From Firmicutes bacterium UBA4049 (lineage in GTDB: Bacteria > Bacillota > Desulfotomaculia > Desulfotomaculales > Nap2-2B), in NCBI GenBank assembly GCA_002382755.1, contig DFZT01000094.1, positions 1 to 10,184 on the forward strand: a DNA stretch of 10,184 bases. Reading direction: 5' to 3'. Positions within the stretch are counted from its first letter, which is position 1; each line of letters begins with the position of its first letter. Shown in pieces: positions 6,097-10,184 of the stretch. The notes below the pieces were generated by a model. That model was not told the origin of the DNA. It made no database searches and saw nothing but the letters and a program-made list of their open reading frames with translations. Both the position numbers and the translations under genes were made by a program.

Positions 6097-6113
6097 ATAT
6101 GTCATTGACATAT
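6097..6113. promoter_or_regulatory. 17-bp perfect palindrome, likely operator
   Basis: ATATGTCA-T-TGACATAT is a perfect odd palindrome. It extends as an imperfect inverted repeat over 6081-6127, with a 2-nt bulge and one mismatch. Its right half contains the TTGACA -35 box of the promoter for the gene at 6166, so a dimeric regulator bound here would block or alter RNA polymerase binding. The regulator is not known and none is encoded nearby. Confidence 0.6.
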
Positions 6114-6133
6114 TAATATTAATTGAATACACT
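6105..6133 (+). promoter_or_regulatory. Sigma-A promoter for the flavin-barrel gene
   Basis: A perfect TTGACA (6105-6110), a 17-nt spacer and TACACT (6128-6133) give a start near 6140 and a leader of about 26 nt with GGGAGGT (6152-6158) before the ATG at 6166. The -35 box lies within the palindrome at 6097-6113. Confidence 0.6.
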
Positions 6134-6165
6134 TAATTTATAAGTTTTCGAGGGAGGTAGTTAAA

Positions 6166-6585
6166 ATGGCAAAAATGCCTAAGGAAGTAATGGATGCATT
6201 TGGCGACCCGTCATGTCCTAAAGTAATGGCCACAGTTGATGCTGTCGGCAACGTAAACAATACACCAATTGGGAGCACAACTGCCATTGACGATGAAACC
6301 CTTGCTTTTGCCGACCTTTACGGGGTTGCAACCAGGACGATGAAAAATTTGGACGCCACCAAAAAAGTAGCCGTGACAGCCTTTAAAGTACCCCTGGCGC
6401 CGCCTTTTATCGCTTTCCAGGTAAAAGGGACATTCCAGGGTTTTCAGGCCTCCGGCCCATTGTTCGATACCTTTGCCAAGCTTTTGAAAGAAGCGGTCGG
6501 ATTGGACATCAAGGGTGTCGGAACAATAAAAGTTGATGAAGTTTTCAATTGTTCCCCGTTGGAACCGGGCAAGAAAATGGCATAA
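6166..6585 (+). CDS. Pyridoxamine 5'-phosphate oxidase-like FMN-binding split-barrel protein
   Basis: A 139-residue protein with the layout of small pyridoxamine-phosphate-oxidase family proteins common in anaerobic Firmicutes. It has an N-terminal MPKEVMDAFGDP helix and a beta-strand region with VMATVDAVGNVNNTPIGS. Then come LAFADLYGVATRTMKNL (the region that usually contacts flavin phosphate), KKVAVTAF, VKGTFQGFQASGP and a C-terminal strand IKVDEVFNCSPLEPGKK. Such proteins typically bind FMN or F420/haem-type cofactors as dimers. The true pyridoxal-phosphate synthase activity of PdxH is not implied at this length, so the substrate is unknown. It is cytosolic. It has its own promoter with an embedded palindrome, which suggests regulated expression, and appears monocistronic: the 58-bp palindrome follows 20 nt after the stop codon. 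Confidence 0.88.
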   Translation: MAKMPKEVMDAFGDPSCPKVMATVDAVGNVNNTPIGSTTAIDDETLAFADLYGVATRTMKNLDATKKVAVTAFKVPLAPPFIAFQVKGTFQGFQASGPLFDTFAKLLKEAVGLDIKGVGTIKVDEVFNCSPLEPGKKMA

Positions 6586-6605
6586 TATATTAAGTGTCAT
6601 AAAGT

Positions 6606-6663
6606 GTCAAGGGGACGGGGTTATTGACACAAAGCTTTGTGTCAATAACCCCGTCCCCTTGAC
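6606..6663. repeat. Perfect 58-bp palindrome, REP-like element B
   Basis: Bases 6606-6634 are the exact reverse complement of 6635-6663, with no spacer, centred on AAAGCTTT. The ends carry the same CAAGGGGACGG / CCGTCCCCTTG seen in the palindrome at 1-60, while the inner part differs. Each arm is itself bounded by GTGTCAA and TTGACAC, giving a nested symmetry. It lies 20 nt after the stop of the flavin-barrel gene. It could cap the mRNA 3' end as a hairpin in either direction, but no T-run follows. Confidence 0.95.
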
Positions 6664-6712
6664 GTTCCCTTGATATCGAGTCCAGGAATGCTTGTCAGAT
6701 AAGGAAATATCC

Positions 6713-6741
6713 TTGCCTAAGGTGACCCCTTGTGCTATAAT
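6713..6741 (+). promoter_or_regulatory. Sigma-A promoter of the rpmE-DUF1385-prfA-prmC cluster
   Basis: TTGCCT (6713-6718), a 17-nt spacer and a perfect TATAAT (6736-6741) lie about 40 nt before the rpmE start. Expected transcription start is near 6748. Confidence 0.75.
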
Positions 6742-6779
6742 TTTTAAGGTCTTAAAGAAATAAAGAGGAGATTTTTTAG

Positions 6780-6980
6780 ATGAAAAAAGACATCCATCCC
6801 CAGTATTACAAAGCAAAGATAACCTGCGTCTGCGGCGAAACATTCGAGACGGGGTCCGCCAAAAAGGAAGTACGGGTGGAAATATGCTCCAAATGCCATC
6901 CTTTTTACACCGGTTCACAGCGGGCTGTCGAAACCGGCGGACGGGCGGATCGCTTCCGTAAAAAATACGGCCTGAAATAA
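6780..6980 (+). CDS. rpmE: Ribosomal protein L31, zinc-binding type
   Basis: A 66-residue protein matching bL31 of the large ribosomal subunit. It starts [10 protein letters not shown] and keeps the four zinc-binding cysteines of the C+ form: C16 and C18 in TCVCGETF, C36 and C39 in [11 protein letters not shown]. The family ending [12 protein letters not shown] is present. GAGGAG lies 9 nt before the ATG. The presence of all four cysteines means this is the zinc-dependent paralogue rather than the zinc-free one used under starvation. It is the first gene of a translation-related cluster and has its own promoter at 6713-6741. The leader is only about 30 nt, so L31 autoregulation through a long leader is not evident. 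Confidence 0.97.
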   Translation: MKKDIHPQYYKAKITCVCGETFETGSAKKEVRVEICSKCHPFYTGSQRAVETGGRADRFRKKYGLK

Positions 6981-7024
6981 TGTTTTGAAACAAGTAACAA
7001 AGGCCTGATAAGGGGTTTTAATTA

Positions 7025-7903
7025 ATGGGCTCTGTTCAATACGGAGGCCAGGCTGTTATCGAGGGTGTAATGATGCGGGGGCCGGATTCGTGGGCTGTTG
7101 CTGTGCGGCGTCCCGATCAAAGTATCGCCCTGGATCTAAACTCTGCAAGTACAGTCACAAAAAAAACATCAATCCTCGGATGGCCTTTTGTGCGGGGCAC
7201 AATTGTGCTTTTCGAGTCGCTGATGATCGGCTTAAAGGCCCTGAACTACTCTGCCGAACAGGCGACAGGCGAGGAAGAGGAAATAAAAGGCTGGGAGATG
7301 GGGCTGACTATGCTGGTTGCTTTCGCCCTGGCTATTTTCCTTTTTGTCGTTTTGCCCACCGGGATCACTCATTATCTGGTTTCCGGCGTCAAGAGCAATT
7401 TTTTTCAGAATCTGATCGAGGGCGCGTTACGTTTTTTGGTCTTTATCCTTTATGTATACGGTATTGGGCGGATGCCTGATATCCGCCGGGTTTTTCAATA
7501 CCACGGCGCTGAACACAAGGTAATCAACACTTTTGAAGCCGGAGAGGAATTAACGGTTGATAATGTTTTAAAACATTCAACCTACCACCCCCGCTGCGGA
7601 ACCAGTTTTTTGCTGATTGTCCTGGTTTTGAGCATCTTTTTATTTTCACTTCTTCCGGGGAAAATATTTCTATGGAGGGTTCTTTCCCGGGTTATCCTGC
7701 TGCCGGTATTGGCGGGACTTTCTTACGAACTGCTTAAATTCACGGCCGCATACCAGAATTTTTTTATTTGCCGTCTGTTTATCGGGCCGGGGCGCTGGCT
7801 GCAGGGACTAACCACAGGAGAGCCGGACAGGGATCAGGCTGAGGTGGCTATTTCAGCCCTGCAGGCGGTTTTACCAAAAGAAGGTGAAATTATTGTTCGA
7901 TAA
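7025..7903 (+). CDS. DUF1385 family membrane protein (YqhQ-like)
   Basis: A 292-residue protein with the signatures of DUF1385/Yqh[15 protein letters not shown] at 7-20, [15 protein letters not shown] at 157-171 and HPRCGTSFL at 188-196. The conserved His, Glu and Cys residues hint at metal binding or catalysis, but no function is firmly known to me. Hydrophobic segments at about 94-118, 130-149, 193-211 and 217-240 predict a polytopic membrane protein. AAGGGG precedes the ATG at a slightly long distance. It lies 44 nt after rpmE, and its last 11 coding bases overlap the preferred start of prfA. The rpmE-DUF1385-prfA order recurs in many Firmicutes, which suggests coexpression with translation genes rather than a direct role in termination. 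Confidence 0.93.
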   Translation: MGSVQYGGQAVIEGVMMRGPDSWAVAVRRPDQSIALDLNSASTVTKKTSILGWPFVRGTIVLFESLMIGLKALNYSAEQATGEEEEIKGWEMGLTMLVAFALAIFLFVVLPTGITHYLVSGVKSNFFQNLIEGALRFLVFILYVYGIGRMPDIRRVFQYHGAEHKVINTFEAGEELTVDNVLKHSTYHPRCGTSFLLIVLVLSIFLFSLLPGKIFLWRVLSRVILLPVLAGLSYELLKFTAAYQNFFICRLFIGPGRWLQGLTTGEPDRDQAEVAISALQAVLPKEGEIIVR

Positions 7904-8966
7904 ACTTGATGCTTTGGAAGAGCGTTACGACTCTTTAAATAAATTAATCGGCGATCCGGAGGTTATCGCCGATTACGAACAGTGGCAGCAGTATGTCAAG
8001 GCCCACTCGGAACTTAACGACCTGGTGACCGCGTACCGGGACTATAAAAAAGTCCTCCAGGAGATAGAGGGAACCAATGAGATGCTTGCGGGTGATGTTG
8101 AGGATGAGGATTTCAGGAAGCTGGCCGAGGCCGAGCTGAACCAACTGCAGGAAAAAAAGGATTTGTTGGAAAAAAGGCTGCGCGTTCTCCTGCTGCCCCG
8201 CGATCCGGACGATGAGAAAAATGTTGTCATGGAAATCAGGGCCGGCACGGGTGGCGAGGAAGCGGCGCTGTTTGCGGCGGATCTGTTCCGCATGTATATA
8301 CGTTACGCCGAGCAGATGGGCTGGAAATGTGAAATAATGAGCACAAGCCCCACTGATCTCGGAGGAATTAAAGAAATTATTTTTCTGATCGAGGGGAAGG
8401 GCGCATACAGCAGGTTGAAATTTGAAAGCGGAGTGCACAGGGTGCAGCGGATTCCGACTACTGAATCCGGCGGGCGGATTCATACTTCCGCCGCGACGGT
8501 GGCGGTTTTACCGGAAGCGCAGGAAGTTGATGTGGATATTAACCCTGAAGACCTGCGTATTGATATCTTTTGCTCCACAGGGCCGGGAGGGCAGTCGGTA
8601 AACACAACGCAGTCAGCGGTAAGAATTACCCACCTTCCGTCGGGAATCGTAGTAAGCTGCCAGGATGAAAAGAGCCAGCACAAGAACAAGGACAAAGCGA
8701 TGAAAGTATTGCGGGCCAGGCTGCTTGACCGTGTTCAGGAAGAGCAGCGGGAAAAGACCGCCAGCATGCGCAAACTTCAGGTAGGCAGCGGGGACCGCAG
8801 CGAAAGGGTCCGGACCTATAATTTTCCCCAGAACAGGGTTACCGACCACCGGATCGGTTATACGAGTCACCGTCTGAACATGATATTGATCGGTGATCTG
8901 AGTGATATTATAGCTAATTTGATAGAAGCTGATCAGTATGAACGTCTCCAGCAGTTAAGTGTCTGA
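7893..8966 (+). CDS. prfA: Peptide chain release factor 1
   Basis: Class I release factor that recognises UAA and UAG and triggers peptide release on the ribosome. The GGQ motif that reaches the peptidyl-transferase centre is in [16 protein letters not shown] (residues 232-234 from this start). The codon-recognition tripeptide of the PxT type is PTT (188-190) in [18 protein letters not shown]. The N-terminal helical domain and the [13 protein letters not shown] domain junction are normal. I choose the TTG at 7893 because AAGGTGA (7881-7887) lies at the right distance and the product then begins [12 protein letters not shown], as in relatives. The in-frame GTG at 7884 sits inside that site. 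The 357-residue length is usual. The start overlaps the end of the DUF1385 gene, so translation is probably coupled. The GGQ glutamine is the substrate of PrmC, encoded next. Confidence 0.97.
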   Translation: MFDKLDALEERYDSLNKLIGDPEVIADYEQWQQYVKAHSELNDLVTAYRDYKKVLQEIEGTNEMLAGDVEDEDFRKLAEAELNQLQEKKDLLEKRLRVLLLPRDPDDEKNVVMEIRAGTGGEEAALFAADLFRMYIRYAEQMGWKCEIMSTSPTDLGGIKEIIFLIEGKGAYSRLKFESGVHRVQRIPTTESGGRIHTSAATVAVLPEAQEVDVDINPEDLRIDIFCSTGPGGQSVNTTQSAVRITHLPSGIVVSCQDEKSQHKNKDKAMKVLRARLLDRVQEEQREKTASMRKLQVGSGDRSERVRTYNFPQNRVTDHRIGYTSHRLNMILIGDLSDIIANLIEADQYERLQQLSV

Positions 8967-9858
8967 TCTTATGCCGTGTGAGTTGAAAAGCCGGAACAGG
9001 AATATAAATTGGGCGCTGGCCTGGGCCAGGGCCTATCTTGATTTTCGCGGCATAAAAGGTTCTTCTCTTGACGCCCGGGTTCTTTTAGCTCATTGTTTGG
9101 GGGCGGATACAGTCGCTCTGTACAGGGAAAGCGAGCGGCAGTTAAGCTCCCGGGAAATTGGCGCCTTCTTCAAACTGGTTCGAAGAAGGGGGAAAAATGA
9201 ACCTGTAGCTTATCTGACAGGCCGTAAAGAATTTATGGGCCTGGTTTTTGAAGTTAACCGGGATGTTTTGATCCCCCGGCCGGAAACTGAGCTTATGGTT
9301 GAAAAAGCTCTTCATCTTTACTCAAGATATTGGCCGGACGAGTCCGTAATTCTGGCTGACGTAGGGACGGGCTGCGGAAATATTGCGGTTAGTTTGGCCA
9401 AGGGGCGCCCGTTTTCCAAAATATATGCCGTTGATATATCTCCTTGCGCCCTTGAAATTGCTGAAAGAAACGCCGGTGTTCACGGGTTTGGGGAGAAGAT
9501 TGTTTTTGCCCGGGGCGATCTGCTGGCGCCCCTGGACGGCTTGGGATTGGAGGGAAAGATCAGTCTGATTACAGCGAATCTGCCGTATATTAAATCTGCT
9601 GAGATAAACAGCCTGATGCCCGATGTGAGTCTGTATGAGCCCAGGGAAGCGCTTGACGGTGGCCCGGACGGTTTGGATTTGTACAGGCGGCTGATTCCCC
9701 AGTCATTACGTTTTTTAACCAGGCCCGGTTTTCTTTTAATGGAGATAGGTCCGGAACAAGGAAGGGAAATTGCCTCTTATCTGGCCATTTCCGGATGGAA
9801 GTTTGAATGTTTCAGTGATCTTGCCGGACGTGACAGGCTGGTTGTTGCCTGCCCTTAA
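8959..9858 (+). CDS. prmC: Release factor glutamine N5-methyltransferase
   Basis: PrmC (HemK) transfers a methyl group from S-adenosylmethionine to the GGQ glutamine of RF1 and RF2 and increases release efficiency. The N-terminal helical domain recognises the release factor ([26 protein letters not shown]). LIPRPETE at 104-111 is the family signature. The SAM site is [15 protein letters not shown] at 133-147, then [14 protein letters not shown]. The catalytic tetrapeptide, normally NPPY, reads NLPY here (207-210). [17 protein letters not shown] follows, as expected. The length of 299 is slightly above the usual 280. The GTG at 8959 overlaps the end of prfA, and an ATG at 8971 is an alternative. 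Neither has a strong Shine-Dalgarno, so translation is probably coupled to prfA. The gene is followed by a strong terminator at 9867-9917. Confidence 0.95.
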   Translation: MSDLMPCELKSRNRNINWALAWARAYLDFRGIKGSSLDARVLLAHCLGADTVALYRESERQLSSREIGAFFKLVRRRGKNEPVAYLTGRKEFMGLVFEVNRDVLIPRPETELMVEKALHLYSRYWPDESVILADVGTGCGNIAVSLAKGRPFSKIYAVDISPCALEIAERNAGVHGFGEKIVFARGDLLAPLDGLGLEGKISLITANLPYIKSAEINSLMPDVSLYEPREALDGGPDGLDLYRRLIPQSLRFLTRPGFLLMEIGPEQGREIASYLAISGWKFECFSDLAGRDRLVVACP

Positions 9859-9866
9859 ATAAAACT

Positions 9867-9917
9867 AAGAGGCGGAAAAAGGTTCACACAAAGCGAACTT
9901 AACTTTCCGCCTCTTTT
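9867..9917 (+). terminator. Intrinsic terminator after prmC
   Basis: A 12-bp perfect outer stem (AAGAGGCGGAAA with TTTCCGCCTCTT, 9867-9878 and 9904-9915) encloses a second 6-bp stem and is followed by TTTT at 9914-9917. It begins 8 nt after the prmC stop and ends the rpmE-prmC cluster. It may also act on the minus-strand gene from the right edge. Confidence 0.85.
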
Positions 9918-9997
9918 AAACGCCCATAAAAGGACGTTATTTTTATTTTCCCGAAATGGCTTTGATTTATACAATATTTGTTACTACTCGGGTTGTT

Positions 9998-10018
9998 TAG
10001 GCTGTAGGCTGTAGGCTG
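9998..10018. repeat. Three tandem copies of TAGGCTG
   Basis: Bases 9998-10004, 10005-10011 and 10012-10018 are identical heptamers. On the minus strand (CAGCCTA) they start directly after the stop codon of the four-helix-bundle gene. No function is evident. Confidence 0.9.
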
Positions 10019-10184
10019 TTAGTCACGCATTGACCGAATCAAGGCGCTCAGAACCTTCTCGGTCTCCGCCATTTTCGAGTCGCATTCGGGAACATCCAAC
10101 TCATTTGTATAACCCAAGCGGCTGGCCAAGCCGAACTGGTAATGCAGTTCCCTTGCGGAACCGAAGGCTATTTCAAGAAAGCGA
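10019..10184 (-). CDS. Four-helix-bundle protein (23S rRNA intervening-sequence type), 3' end only
   Basis: The minus frame is open from the window edge to the stop TAA at 10021-10019 and gives 55 residues: FLEIAFGSARELHYQFGLASRLGY, then KMAETEKVLSALIRSMRD. This is the typical C-terminal half of the four-helix-bundle/S23 family of about 120 residues, first noted in intervening sequences of 23S rRNA genes and widespread as stand-alone genes of unknown role. The start lies beyond the window, so no start codon is visible. There is no rRNA sequence in the window, so this looks like a free-standing copy. Confidence 0.85.
   Translation of the reverse strand, partial: RFLEIAFGSARELHYQFGLASRLGYTNELDVPECDSKMAETEKVLSALIRSMRD

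Noticed and set aside
6607..6993. A 128-codon minus-strand ORF
   Set aside because: It is antisense to rpmE and crosses the 58-bp palindrome and the rpmE promoter, with no motif or ribosome binding site.
7944..8870. Several minus-strand ORFs opposite prfA
   Set aside because: They are shadows of a well-conserved gene and show no recognisable domains.
10019..10184. The four-helix-bundle fragment as a diversity-generating retroelement accessory (Avd) gene
   Set aside because: No reverse transcriptase, template or variable repeat is visible, and the sequence fits the common stand-alone S23 family.

Overview
The window looks like a chromosomal segment of a Gram-positive Firmicute, most likely an anaerobic Peptococcaceae/Desulfotomaculum-Pelotomaculum type. 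This is an inference from gene content. The pairs trmK-nif3 (B. subtilis yqfN-yqfO) and rpmE-DUF1385-prfA-prmC are typical Firmicutes arrangements. Shine-Dalgarno sequences are strong, tRNA genes encode their CCA ends, and promoters resemble the sigma-A consensus. I found no complete mobile element, CRISPR array, phage module or obvious new defence system.

Left part (1-1567) is accessory and partly decayed. It holds a perfect 60-bp palindrome, a small coiled-coil gene on the minus strand, and a divergent retropepsin-like (clan AA) aspartic protease gene on the plus strand. That protease gene has lost about 10 nt exactly at its catalytic DTG and is frameshifted. Next comes the 5'-truncated remnant of an Rpn/PD-(D/E)XK 'transposase' gene, abutting the stop codon of nif3.

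Middle part (1565-5357, minus strand) holds trmK and nif3, overlapping by 20 bp, preceded by the remnant of an adenine-deaminase-like amidohydrolase with a large internal deletion. That remnant keeps a good promoter and ribosome binding site, so its transcript may be what drives trmK-nif3. Upstream is a four-gene tRNA operon transcribed in the order Asn, CAU (Met or Ile2), Glu, Val, with a near-consensus promoter and an intrinsic terminator, and before it a metallo-beta-lactamase-fold hydrolase gene.

Right part (5463-9917, plus strand) holds an unrecognised 186-aa soluble protein and a pyridoxamine-phosphate-oxidase-like flavin-barrel protein whose -35 box lies in a perfect 17-bp palindrome. 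A 58-bp perfect palindrome follows. Then comes the rpmE-DUF1385-prfA-prmC cluster: ribosomal protein L31, a membrane protein, release factor 1 and the methyltransferase that modifies the release-factor GGQ glutamine. It ends in a strong terminator. The last 166 bases are the 3' end of a four-helix-bundle (23S rRNA intervening-sequence type) gene on the minus strand, with a TAGGCTG triplet repeat touching its stop codon.

A recurring theme is the sequence CAAGGGGACGG. It ends both long palindromes and appears in degraded form beside two broken genes. The two intact palindromes sit just after the 3' ends of intact genes. This looks like a dispersed REP-like element family, but no transposase for it lies in the window.
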